Assembly (NCBI GenBank): GCA_050516505.1
Contig: CP191518.1
Span: 1,798,001 to 1,862,000 of the forward strand
Length of the DNA: 64,000 nt
Direction: 5' to 3'
Origin: Scandinavium ludwigii_A
GTDB taxonomy: Bacteria; Pseudomonadota; Gammaproteobacteria; Enterobacterales; Enterobacteriaceae
Below the pieces are notes generated by a model. The model was given only the letters and a program-made list of their open reading frames with translations, was not told where the DNA came from and did no database searches. Every line of letters starts with the position of its first letter. Within the stretch, counting starts at the first letter, position 1. Position numbers and translations under genes: made by a program. Below, in pieces: positions 7,282 through 14,949 of the stretch.

Positions 7282-7321
7282 GTGCCCTCGGGCGAAGAAA
7301 ACACTCTAAGGAATTTTGCAA

Positions 7322-7531
7322 ATGGCAAAGATTAAAGGTCAAGTTAAGTGGTTCAACGAGTCTAAAGGTTTTGGTTTCATTACTCCTGCAGACGGCAGCA
7401 AAGATGTATTCGTACATTTCTCTGCAATCCAGGGTAACGGCTTCAAAACTCTGGCTGAAGGCCAGAACGTTGAGTTCGAAATTCAGGACGGCCAGAAAGG
7501 CCCAGCTGCAGTTAACGTAACTGCTATCTGA
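7322..7531 (+). CDS. cspC: Cold-shock-like RNA chaperone CspC
   Basis: A 69-residue CspA-family OB-fold protein essentially identical to E. coli CspC. The RNA-binding motifs KGFGFITP (RNP1) and DVFVHFSAI (RNP2) are intact. CspC is constitutive at 37 degrees and stabilises rpoS and stress transcripts. The start at 7322 (AAGGAATTTTGCAA RBS region) is preferred to an in-frame ATG two codons upstream. It forms an operon with yobF and is followed by a terminator. Confidence 0.97.
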
Positions 7532-7565
7532 TTCGAAAACACTGATCTCATTTGACATCAGCAAT

Positions 7566-7591
7566 AAAGCCTCGCATTAGCGGGGCTTTTT
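7566..7591 (+). terminator. Rho-independent terminator of yobF-cspC
   Basis: AAAGCCTCGC / GCGGGGCTTT (10 bp, one G-T pair, loop ATTA) followed by T residues. Confidence 0.9.
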
Positions 7592-7733
7592 ACATTTGTT
7601 TCTGATTGTGTCCGTCAGCCCCCCGCAGTCGCGCTTTGTTGCAAAACCACATCGTTATTAGCATTGTTTATCGCTCATCCCGACCCCTTTTCACGTTAAA
7701 TCATTGGGTTGTAAATCATAATCGGGAGCCGGA

Positions 7734-9467
7734 GTGCAAAACCATCGCCGTCACTTCACCCCAGTCCGTTTTGGCCTGGTGTGTTTAGGTATTTGTTGTT
7801 GTCTGGGGCTATTGTTGGCCCGCGTAGGTTGGCTACAAATAATTTCGCCAGATAATCTGGTAAAACAAGAAGATATGCGTTCCTTACGCGAAGAGCCTAT
7901 CGATGTTCCTCGTGGGATGATCATCGACAGAGAAGGGCGCCCGTTGGCGGTGAGCGTACCCGTTAGCGCAATTTGGGTTGATCCACAAACACTGCTCTCG
8001 AAAGGCGGCGTCGGCTACAGCGCGCGCTGGCAGGCATTGGCTAAGGCCTTGAACACCTCACTGTCCGACCTGACCTCGAAAATCACCAAGCATCCGCATT
8101 CCCGTTTCCTTTATCTTGCGCGTCAGGTCGACCCGCAGCAGGCAGTCTGGATTGATAAACTGCATCTGCCAGGCATTAATCTTCGCGAAGAGTCACGCCG
8201 TTTTTATCCGGCCGGTCACGTTGCCGCCAACCTTATCGGCTTCACCAACATTGATGACCAGGGCATTGAAGGCGTTGAGAAGAGTTTTAATGCGCAAATG
8301 CAGGGCAAACCGGGCCTGCGTCTGGTGCGAAAAGATCGTCATGGAAACGTGATCGAAAACCTGACCGAACAGGCCGCGGTGCCTGCCCATAACCTGCAAC
8401 TCAGCATTGATGAGCGTCTGCAGACGGTTACTGAAGATGCACTGGACAACGCCGTTCGATGGAATAAGGCAGAATCCGGTGCGTCTGTGCTGATTCGAAT
8501 TGATACCGGTGAAATTTTGTCGATGGCAAGCTATCCGGACTTCAACCCGAACAACCGTGAAAAAGCCACGCTGGATGACTTCCGTAACCGCGCGATCAGC
8601 GACACCTTCGAGCCAGGCTCCACGGTTAAACCTCTGGTGATCATGACCGCATTGCAGCAGGGCATCGTCCGCCCTGACAGCGTGATCGACACCCATCCGT
8701 ACACGCTGGATGGGCACCGCATTCGTGACGTTGGCTACTATCCTGAGCTGAGCCTCACTGGCATTCTGCAAAAATCGAGTGATACTGGTGTGTCGCATCT
8801 ATCTCTTGCGATGCCTATTCAGCGTCTGCTTGATACCTACAAAGGCTTTGGCTTCGGCCAACCGACCGGCTTGGGTTTGACCGGTGAAAGTCAGGGTTTT
8901 CTGCCGAAACGTCGTTCCTGGGGAAAGCTCGACAGGGCGACATTCTCATTCGGTTACGGTCTGATGATCACCCCGCTTCAGTTGGCGCACGTTTATGCGA
9001 CGATCGGTGGCTTCGGGATCTCACGCCCCTTGTCGATTACACGTATCGATCCACCGGTGATGGGGCATCGGGTGATGTCTGATGTCATTGTGCATCAGGT
9101 AGAGCACATGATGGAAAGCGTCGCGCTGCCTGGCGGCGGCGGGATCAAAGCCGCGGTTAATGATTATCGCGTGGCGGTGAAAACCGGGACGGCGAAAAAA
9201 ATTGGTCCAGATGGCAAATATATCGACAAATATATTGCCTACACGGCAGGTGTTGCCCCAGCCAGTAATCCAAAATATGCGCTGGTGGTGGTGATAAACG
9301 ATCCTGAAAACGGCAAATACTACGGTGGTGCGGTTGCCGCACCGGTATTCAGCCAAATTATGGGTGACGTTTTGCGTCTCGAAAACGTGATGCCGGACGG
9401 TCTGGCTCCGGGCTCGCCGAACTTAATCGTCACGCATCACAAAGACACATTCACTCCCGCACGGTAA
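7734..9467 (+). CDS. Second FtsI-like class B penicillin-binding protein (PBP3SAL type)
   Basis: A 577-residue peptidoglycan DD-transpeptidase paralogous to FtsI. It has a short cytoplasmic N-terminus, one membrane helix (about 12-30), a pedestal domain starting VPRGMIIDREGRPLAV, and a transpeptidase domain. The catalytic motif STVK is at Ser296-Lys299 and the KTG motif at 483-485. The second motif reads Ser348-Ser349-Asp350 where E. coli FtsI has SSN. The position between cspC and rlmA is that of Salmonella PBP3SAL, a septal enzyme used in acidic, intracellular conditions; E. coli K-12 lacks it here. The start is GTG after GGGAGCCGGA. No other division genes are adjacent. Confidence 0.9.
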   Translation: MQNHRRHFTPVRFGLVCLGICCCLGLLLARVGWLQIISPDNLVKQEDMRSLREEPIDVPRGMIIDREGRPLAVSVPVSAIWVDPQTLLSKGGVGYSARWQALAKALNTSLSDLTSKITKHPHSRFLYLARQVDPQQAVWIDKLHLPGINLREESRRFYPAGHVAANLIGFTNIDDQGIEGVEKSFNAQMQGKPGLRLVRKDRHGNVIENLTEQAAVPAHNLQLSIDERLQTVTEDALDNAVRWNKAESGASVLIRIDTGEILSMASYPDFNPNNREKATLDDFRNRAISDTFEPGSTVKPLVIMTALQQGIVRPDSVIDTHPYTLDGHRIRDVGYYPELSLTGILQKSSDTGVSHLSLAMPIQRLLDTYKGFGFGQPTGLGLTGESQGFLPKRRSWGKLDRATFSFGYGLMITPLQLAHVYATIGGFGISRPLSITRIDPPVMGHRVMSDVIVHQVEHMMESVALPGGGGIKAAVNDYRVAVKTGTAKKIGPDGKYIDKYIAYTAGVAPASNPKYALVVVINDPENGKYYGGAVAAPVFSQIMGDVLRLENVMPDGLAPGSPNLIVTHHKDTFTPAR

Positions 9468-9529
9468 TCCATTCACCTGAAGGGCGAATAGCGTTACACT
9501 TTCGCCCTTTCAATGATATCGGAGTCATC

Positions 9530-10324
9530 ATGTCCTGGAGTTGTCCTCTCTGTCATGCGCCGCTTGAGCGCCACAACAACAGCTACATTTGCCCGCAGCG
9601 CCACCAGTTCGATCTGGCGAAAGAAGGGTACATTAATCTGTTGCCGGTGCAGCACAAGCGGTCGCGCGATCCGGGTGACAGCGCGGATATGATGCAAGCA
9701 CGTCGCGCCTTTCTTGATGCGGGGCATTATCAGCCGCTGCGCGATGCTATCTGCGACATCCTCCAGCAGGCGGCCCCGAAAAACATCCTCGATATTGGCT
9801 GTGGAGAAGGTTATTACACCCACGCCTTCGCGGCGCTCGCCGAACAGACCTGGGGCCTGGACGTTTCCAAAACCGCCGTGCGTTATGGCGCGAAGCGTTA
9901 TTCGCAGGTGGAATTTTGCGTGGCTTCCAGCCAGCGTCTTCCTTTTAGCGATGCCTGTATGGACGCGGTCGTGAGAATTTACGCCCCGTGTAATCCGCAG
10001 GAGCTGGAAAGGGTCGTCAAGCCGGGGGGCGTGGTGATTACCGCGACGCCAGGGCCACGACATTTGATGGAGCTTAAAGGGCTTATCTACGACGAAATTC
10101 GTCTGCATGATGCAAACAGCGAAGCGTTACCGGGCTTTGAGAAAGTGGAGCAAAAGCAGTTGGCGTATCCGATGATATTATCGGGAAATGAAGCTGTGGC
10201 ACTGCTGCAAATGACGCCATTTGCCTGGCGTGCAAAACCGGACGTGTGGGAAAAACTGGCAGGATTCGAAGCGTTTGACTGCCAGACCGATTTCCTTATT
10301 CAGGTCTGGCAGCGGAACGATTAA
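9530..10324 (+). CDS. rlmA: 23S rRNA (guanine-745-N1)-methyltransferase RlmA
   Basis: RlmA uses S-adenosylmethionine to methylate G745 in hairpin 35 of 23S rRNA. The 264-residue protein has an N-terminal zinc finger (CPLCHAPL then CPQRHQF, Cys5/Cys8/Cys21/His25 type). It also has a Rossmann methyltransferase domain with the SAM motif LDIGCGEGYYTHAF (about residues 87-100), as in E. coli RlmA. Its stop codon overlaps that of mntP, which is read from the other strand. Confidence 0.95.
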   Translation: MSWSCPLCHAPLERHNNSYICPQRHQFDLAKEGYINLLPVQHKRSRDPGDSADMMQARRAFLDAGHYQPLRDAICDILQQAAPKNILDIGCGEGYYTHAFAALAEQTWGLDVSKTAVRYGAKRYSQVEFCVASSQRLPFSDACMDAVVRIYAPCNPQELERVVKPGGVVITATPGPRHLMELKGLIYDEIRLHDANSEALPGFEKVEQKQLAYPMILSGNEAVALLQMTPFAWRAKPDVWEKLAGFEAFDCQTDFLIQVWQRND

Positions 10325-10887
10325 CTGGCGAAGTGGCTCCAGAGGATCTGGACGCCAATGCCTATCAGCACAATACCGCCGAGCATCTCGGCGCGTTTGC
10401 CCAACAGGGGGCCAATAAAGCGGCCGACCATCATTCCAATCGTTGTCATTACAAGCGTTGCGCAGCCAATGGCCAACGCAGTATAAATGATATTCACCTG
10501 TAAGAAGGCAAGACCCACACCTACTGCCATCGCATCAAGGCTAGTGGCAATGGCAGTCGTCACCAGCAGCCAGAAACCGTGGCGGTTCGGGGCTTTTTCT
10601 TCACCGTCTTCATTCCCGCGCCAGCCTTCAATCAGCATTCGTCCGCCCAGGAAGACTAACAGTACGAAGGCAATCCAGTGGTTCCATTCCAGCACGAACT
10701 GGCTGGCGAGCATGCCCAGACCCCAACCGATAAGCGGAGTAACCGCTTCAACGCAGCCAAAAATAAGACCGGTACGCAGTGCTTCAGAGAACTTTGGTTT
10801 GTGCAGAGATGCACCTTTGCTTATCGAGACGGCAAATGCGTCCATCGACATACCAAAGGCGAGTAGGATAGTGGCTGAGAGATTCAT
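10321..10887 (-). CDS. mntP: Manganese exporter MntP
   Basis: MntP is a six-helix inner-membrane Mn2+ efflux pump protecting against manganese excess. The 188-residue protein equals E. coli MntP in length and keeps both repeat motifs (FGMSMDAFAVSISKG near the start and TAIATSLDAMAVGVGLAF in the second half), whose aspartates are needed for export. The start at MNLSAT is chosen over a longer frame (to 10950) that would run into the riboswitch leader. It is controlled by the yybP-ykoY riboswitch directly upstream and probably by MntR and Fur. Confidence 0.96.
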   Translation of the reverse strand: MNLSATILLAFGMSMDAFAVSISKGASLHKPKFSEALRTGLIFGCVEAVTPLIGWGLGMLASQFVLEWNHWIAFVLLVFLGGRMLIEGWRGNEDGEEKAPNRHGFWLLVTTAIATSLDAMAVGVGLAFLQVNIIYTALAIGCATLVMTTIGMMVGRFIGPLLGKRAEMLGGIVLIGIGVQILWSHFAS

Positions 10888-10924
10888 CGCTTGTCCTGAC
10901 CGGGGAAATATCCATATGACATAC

Positions 10925-11090
10925 CGCTGCCCCCAGTAAACATACGTCAATCCGACGTATAGCAGTGATATGTCTATGGTCTCGCCTGTTCATCATGCTG
11001 ATAAACCGTACGCACCACGTTTTGCAACGAGTATGTTGACACGTACATTTCCGGGAAAGGAAATCGGCTACTCCCCAACGACGGGCGCAA
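10925..11090 (-). promoter_or_regulatory. yybP-ykoY manganese riboswitch in the mntP leader
   Basis: Read on the minus strand, the leader contains the conserved GGGGAGUAGCC element (near 11075-11065), a GUACGUGUCAACAUAC-like arm and a matching GUGCGUACGG arm. Further on is a hairpin ATACGTC / GACGTAT (10942-10960) close to the mntP start. This matches the E. coli mntP leader as I remember it. The RNA senses Mn2+ and turns expression on. Confidence 0.85.
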
Positions 11091-11149
11091 CCTTAACATA
11101 ATTTGAGAAAATAAAACAATAACAAAAAAGCGTTAAAATAAACATTAAT

Positions 11150-11164
11150 TGATAACGATTTTCA
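11150..11164. promoter_or_regulatory. Fur-box-like site upstream of mntP
   Basis: TGATAACGATTTTCA matches 13 of 15 positions of the 7-1-7 Fur consensus TGATAATNATTATCA. E. coli mntP is reported to respond to Fur as well as MntR. Confidence 0.55.
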
Positions 11165-11219
11165 TTTGGATTGAGGGGTAATAAAAACGTTAATAAGTAT
11201 GAGGTGAAAAACAGGGGAA

Positions 11220-11235
11220 TATAGCCAGTGCTATA
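11220..11235. promoter_or_regulatory. MntR-box-like palindrome 1
   Basis: TATAGC-CAGT-GCTATA, a perfect 6-4-6 palindrome resembling the core of the E. coli MntR box (ATAGCAAAGGCTAT). It lies upstream of the mntP promoter region. Confidence 0.55.
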
Positions 11236-11262
11236 AAATCATTTGTTTAAAATAACTTCATG

Positions 11263-11278
11263 TATAGCAATGGCTATA
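11263..11278. promoter_or_regulatory. MntR-box-like palindrome 2
   Basis: TATAGC-AATG-GCTATA has the same arms as the first site; the two centres are 43 bases apart, about four helical turns. It is closer to the E. coli MntR box than site 1. Both sites sit between the end of yobD and the mntP leader. Confidence 0.6.
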
Positions 11279-11286
11279 ATTGTAAC

Positions 11287-11745
11287 TCATTGAGAAGACG
11301 AAACAAGTTTGTAGATGCGCTCAAGGTCGTCGATATTTCGTACGCGTACAAGAAGGCGACGCTTTTCTAATTGCATTACCAGAACCCCATCTTCAGATAA
11401 ATTCATTTCTGTAATACGGGTCCAGGCAATCCACACATTGGCGAAGAAAAAGCCTTCTGGTTTAAAAATAATTTTTGGGGTTCTGATCCAGAACAGATAT
11501 AAGCCCATTAACGCCAGCGCACATAATAACCATGTGGTTATTAATTGGCCGTTGCCATTAACGTTTTGATAAATAAGAATCGCCACCAGTCCGACGAAGA
11601 TTATCCCATCGACGCGACCACGGCGGAGTAGGGGGATAGCGAGCAGCACGGGGCCGTTCAGGTGCGGCATGATGAATTGATCGTAAATCGCATAGGCCAG
11701 CAGGGCCACAATGAACAGCACCAGCACCCAATCCGTGATAGCCAT
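11287..11745 (-). CDS. yobD: Inner-membrane protein YobD (DUF986)
   Basis: A 152-residue protein with the same length as E. coli YobD. It has three hydrophobic helices (about 5-22, 45-60, 68-88) and a C-terminal soluble part containing the conserved MNLSEDGVLVMQLEKRRLLV. Function is unknown. The start MAITDW follows a strong RBS (GGAGGTTTA) and is preferred to one ten codons upstream. The gene lies 64 bases after manZ in the same direction and could be the last gene of the man operon. Confidence 0.92.
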   Translation of the reverse strand: MAITDWVLVLFIVALLAYAIYDQFIMPHLNGPVLLAIPLLRRGRVDGIIFVGLVAILIYQNVNGNGQLITTWLLCALALMGLYLFWIRTPKIIFKPEGFFFANVWIAWTRITEMNLSEDGVLVMQLEKRRLLVRVRNIDDLERIYKLVSSSQ

Positions 11746-11808
11746 TAAACCTCCAGAAATAAAAACCGGGGGCAAGCCCCCGGCGTCAAACGAGTCAGAA
11801 TCGTGTAA

Positions 11809-12660
11809 TTACAGGCCCAGCAGGCCAACCGCATAACCGGCGATACCGATGACGAAGAAGCCAACGATGATCCACAGCGGGTTAACTTTCTTACGCAGCA
11901 GCCACATACAGGCGAAGGTCAACAGCAGTGGCACCAGACCTGGCATCAACTGGTCAAGGATAGTCTGCACGGTGGTAACGTGAACCTGACCGTCGGAACC
12001 GGTGATTTTCGACACCACCAACGGAATGTTCACGTGCGTCCACTTGTTAACCAAGGCCCCCATGACAAACAGGCCAAGGATTGACGCCCCCTCTGTCAGT
12101 TTCTGCAGGAAGCCGCCGCCCATGTCCTTAACGATGTCCACACCTTTGCGATAACCGTAAGCGACGCCGTAGTAACGGGTTGCCAGACGCACGGCGTTGA
12201 ACAGGATGAAGAACAGCAGTGGACCGAGCAGGCTACCGCTCATTGCGATACCGGCACCGAGGGCTGCGAATACTGGACGTACGGTACCCCAGAAGATTGG
12301 GTCACCCACACCAGCCAGTGGACCCATCAGACCAACTTTGATGCCGTTGATAGCGCCATCGTCAATCTCTGCGCCATTAGCACGCTGCTCTTCCATCGCC
12401 AGCGTTACGCCGAGAACTGGCGCCGCAACGTAAGGATGGGTGTTGAAGAACTCCAGGTGACGTTTAATCGCCTGACGGCGTGCCTCGTTGTTTTCTGGAT
12501 ACAGGCGTTTAATCGCCGGCACCATAGAGAAACAGAAGCCCAGCGCCTGCATACGTTCGAAGTTCCATGAACCCTGGAACAGGTTAGAACGCAGGAATAC
12601 GGCACGGATGTCGCTCTGAGTGAGTTTTTTCTCTTGAGTTGTTTTTGTAATATCAACCAT
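11809..12660 (-). CDS. manZ: Mannose PTS permease subunit IID (ManZ)
   Basis: ManZ forms, with ManY, the membrane channel of the mannose phosphotransferase system. This system takes up mannose, glucose, glucosamine and other hexoses with phosphorylation. The 283 residues match E. coli ManZ closely throughout, including GIKVGLMGPLAGVGDPIFWG and the C-terminal membrane anchor. The ATG at 12660 after AGGTGAG is preferred to a GTG three codons upstream. The complex is also an entry route for lambda DNA and class IIa bacteriocins. It is third in manXYZ. Confidence 0.97.
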   Translation of the reverse strand: MVDITKTTQEKKLTQSDIRAVFLRSNLFQGSWNFERMQALGFCFSMVPAIKRLYPENNEARRQAIKRHLEFFNTHPYVAAPVLGVTLAMEEQRANGAEIDDGAINGIKVGLMGPLAGVGDPIFWGTVRPVFAALGAGIAMSGSLLGPLLFFILFNAVRLATRYYGVAYGYRKGVDIVKDMGGGFLQKLTEGASILGLFVMGALVNKWTHVNIPLVVSKITGSDGQVHVTTVQTILDQLMPGLVPLLLTFACMWLLRKKVNPLWIIVGFFVIGIAGYAVGLLGL

Positions 12661-12672
12661 TTCGCTCACCTG

Positions 12673-13470
12673 TTAGTCCAGTTGGTTATCGAGATCGTTG
12701 TTAGCAGCCTGTACCTGGCCACCCGCAACACGATTGTATTTAGGGCTCAGCTGGATATACAGAATTGCCATAACTGCACCAATCACACCCAGGGCGACCA
12801 GGTTGAAGTTGGTGAATGCTGCGGTAACGAAGCCAAGGTAGAAGAATGGCATCAGGTAGCCTGCACGCATCATGTTGATAACCATCGCGTAACCAACAAC
12901 CACGATCATGCCGCCTGCGATATTCAGACCGCCGGTCACCACTTCAGGGATAGCGTTCAGCATGCTCTGTACTTCGCTGGTGCCGACAGAGATAGCCACG
13001 ATAACCGCTGGGATTGCGATACGCATTGCTTGCAGGAACAGAGAAGAAACATGCAGCCAGGAGAGTGCCGTCAGGTTGCCCGTATCGGCCGCCTTATCTG
13101 CCGCGTGCTGGAATGCCACGGTGATAGTACGAACGATGATGGTCAGAACCTGGCCTGCTGCTGCCAGCGGGATTGCCAGTGCGATACCGGCGCCGATGCT
13201 TTGATGGCCCGCGATAACCAGAACGGTAGAAATGATGGATGCCAGTGCCGCATCAGGTGCAACGGCTGCACCGATGTTCATCCAGCCCAGGGCGATCATT
13301 TCCAGGGTACCACCGATGATAATACCGGTTTTCATGTCGCCAAGGACTGCACCAATCAGGGTACAAGCCACCAGCGGACGGTGGAACTGAAATTCATCGA
13401 GTACGGATTCCATACCCGCAATACACGCGACGATGAACACCAGCACAATCTGAAGAGTGGTAATCTCCAT
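12673..13470 (-). CDS. manY: Mannose PTS permease subunit IIC (ManY)
   Basis: A 265-residue polytopic inner-membrane protein almost identical to E. coli ManY. The conserved IIC segments VACTLIGAVLGDMKTGIIIG and ALGWMNIGAAVAPDAALASI are present. It provides the sugar-translocating core together with ManZ. It is 12 bases from manZ and 58 bases after manX, consistent with one transcript. The ending DNDLDNQLD differs from E. coli only in minor ways. Confidence 0.97.
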   Translation of the reverse strand: MEITTLQIVLVFIVACIAGMESVLDEFQFHRPLVACTLIGAVLGDMKTGIIIGGTLEMIALGWMNIGAAVAPDAALASIISTVLVIAGHQSIGAGIALAIPLAAAGQVLTIIVRTITVAFQHAADKAADTGNLTALSWLHVSSLFLQAMRIAIPAVIVAISVGTSEVQSMLNAIPEVVTGGLNIAGGMIVVVGYAMVINMMRAGYLMPFFYLGFVTAAFTNFNLVALGVIGAVMAILYIQLSPKYNRVAGGQVQAANNDLDNQLD

Positions 13471-13528
13471 TGTACTTCTCCTATAACATAAGCCTTAAGT
13501 GTGAAAATTCAGTGAGCAGCAGGGGGGG

Positions 13529-14497
13529 TTATTTCCCGACTTTGCTGATCAAATCCATCATTTTCAGTTTCTGGTCGGTAGAAACTTTACGTGCTTCCAG
13601 TTCAATACCGCGTGCATTCAATTTTTTGAAGGCTTCGATATCTTTTTCGTCGACTGAAATCGCGTTGTTTACCTGGGTCTTACCCTGACGGAATGCCATA
13701 CCACCGATATTTACCGTGGTAATTTTCACGCCTTGTTCAACGATGCGTTCAACGTCGGTTGGGTTGGTAAACAGCAGCATGACACGGTCACCCGCATATT
13801 GCGGGTTGTTGTAAACGCGGATCATTTTGGCCACATCGACAACGTGTGCGGTAACCCCTGGAGGCGCAACCTGCGTCAGCAGGGTTTTGCGAACGGTATC
13901 TGCAGCGACTTCGTCACTGACGACGATGATGCGGGTAACGTTGGTTTCTTTCGTCCAGCGAGTCGCGACCTGACCATGAATCAAACGGTCATCGATACGC
14001 GCAAGGCCGATAACCATATAGTCATTCGGGCCCATAGGTTTTGCTGGAACGTTGGCTTTCGGTGCTGCGGCCACAGCAGCCGGAGCGGCTTTTTCAACCG
14101 GTTTCGCTTTCAGCGCTTTCACGCCTTCGCGACCGGTTTCAACGGCTACTGCGACCAGTTCATCAAAGCTCGGGTTGTCGTCGCGGCCCATAAAGGTCTC
14201 GACCAGCATCGGAACGTTAACGCCGGCGATAACTTCATAATTCTCTTTATCGACGACAATGCGACTGGCAGCGTTGAACGGGCTACCACCCCATGTATCG
14301 ACGAGAAAGAGCACACCTTTGCTGGTGTCCAGTTTCGCAAGCTGTGCGTTGTATTTTTCGATAAGTGTTTCTGCATTCTCGCCTGGCACGAAATCGATCC
14401 AGCCGACGTTTTCCTGCTCGCCCAACAGCATTTCTGCTGTTTTCAGCAGCTGTTCTGCAGCCCAACCATGTGTGCCTATTACAATAGCAATCGTCAC
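13529..14497 (-). CDS. manX: Mannose PTS cytoplasmic subunit IIAB (ManX)
   Basis: ManX passes phosphate from HPr to the sugar. The 322-residue protein has an IIA domain (1-about 130, phospho-accepting His10 in VIGTHGW) and an Ala/Pro-rich linker (about 135-155, AAPAAVAAAPKA). An IIB domain follows with the second phospho-histidine in ARIDDRLIHGQV. The start is GTG after AAGGAGGTAGCAA, as in E. coli. The upstream region has an Mlc/NagC-type palindrome and a CRP-like half site, which fits glucose-responsive control. Confidence 0.97.
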   Translation of the reverse strand: MTIAIVIGTHGWAAEQLLKTAEMLLGEQENVGWIDFVPGENAETLIEKYNAQLAKLDTSKGVLFLVDTWGGSPFNAASRIVVDKENYEVIAGVNVPMLVETFMGRDDNPSFDELVAVAVETGREGVKALKAKPVEKAAPAAVAAAPKANVPAKPMGPNDYMVIGLARIDDRLIHGQVATRWTKETNVTRIIVVSDEVAADTVRKTLLTQVAPPGVTAHVVDVAKMIRVYNNPQYAGDRVMLLFTNPTDVERIVEQGVKITTVNIGGMAFRQGKTQVNNAISVDEKDIEAFKKLNARGIELEARKVSTDQKLKMMDLISKVGK

Positions 14498-14610
14498 TTG
14501 CTACCTCCTTTATTATCGTTACGACAAGACCACTGCCGTTTTATGAGCCGTCGATTTTCACCGAATCGATTCAGATAGGGGTTAGAGTTAAAATTCTAAT
14601 AACTTCCGTG

Positions 14611-14638
14611 AATTATTTTAGATAGTGAAAAAATAATT
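14611..14638. promoter_or_regulatory. Mlc/NagC-type operator of manXYZ
   Basis: AATTATTTT (14611-14619) and AAAATAATT (14630-14638) form a perfect inverted repeat with a 10-base centre, resembling the ROK-family operator TTATTTT-N-AAAATAA. It is about 115 bases before manX. Mlc represses manXYZ in E. coli. Confidence 0.6.
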
Positions 14639-14640
14639 AA

Positions 14641-14656
14641 TGTGATGAAGATCCGT
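14641..14656 (-). promoter_or_regulatory. Possible CRP site of manXYZ
   Basis: TGTGA-N6-TCCGT: one perfect half of the CRP consensus and a poor second half, beside the Mlc-like operator. manXYZ is CRP-activated in E. coli. Confidence 0.35.
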
Positions 14657-14802
14657 AATTTACTCATCCACACTGAATAATTTTGGAGCGCAAAAAATCA
14701 TCTAAAAAATGCAAAGAGACGTAAATTTTTGCCAGATCCCATTTGTGTCTGATATGTTTATTTCCCGTTTAATTACTCAGGAGTATAGGGCATAGCCCAA
14801 GT

Positions 14803-14949
14803 ATGGACCGTCACCGACGTCAGTTCACCCCCTGGCACTTTGCTGCCGCCACTTCCCCACTTTTTTATCACCCCGAGATAGTCTCGCCCGTCTTTGACAT
14901 GGCGATGACAAACTGTGCCATTTGCAGGAGCTGCGCATGGAACTCTTAA
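14803..14949 (+). CDS. Upstream ORF overlapping yoaE (yoaL-like, 48 codons)
   Basis: An open frame of 48 codons begins at ATG 14803 (MDRHRRQFTPWHFAAATSPL) and ends with TAA at 14949, 13 bases inside yoaE. It includes the yoaE RBS. E. coli has a reported small gene, yoaL, in this arrangement, whose translation affects yoaE. No classical RBS sits directly before the ATG: AGGAG at 14779-14783 is 19 bases away, with a GGGC/GCCC mini-hairpin between. I could not compare the peptide with YoaL. Confidence 0.45.
   Translation: MDRHRRQFTPWHFAAATSPLFYHPEIVSPVFDMAMTNCAICRSCAWNS

Noticed and set aside
8193..8798. 201-codon minus-strand frame inside the FtsI-like gene
   Set aside because: Antisense shadow of a confidently identified gene.
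12634..13491. 285-codon open frame on the plus strand opposite manY
   Set aside because: Composition is His/Asn/Cys-rich, typical of an antisense shadow of a membrane protein gene; manY is certain.
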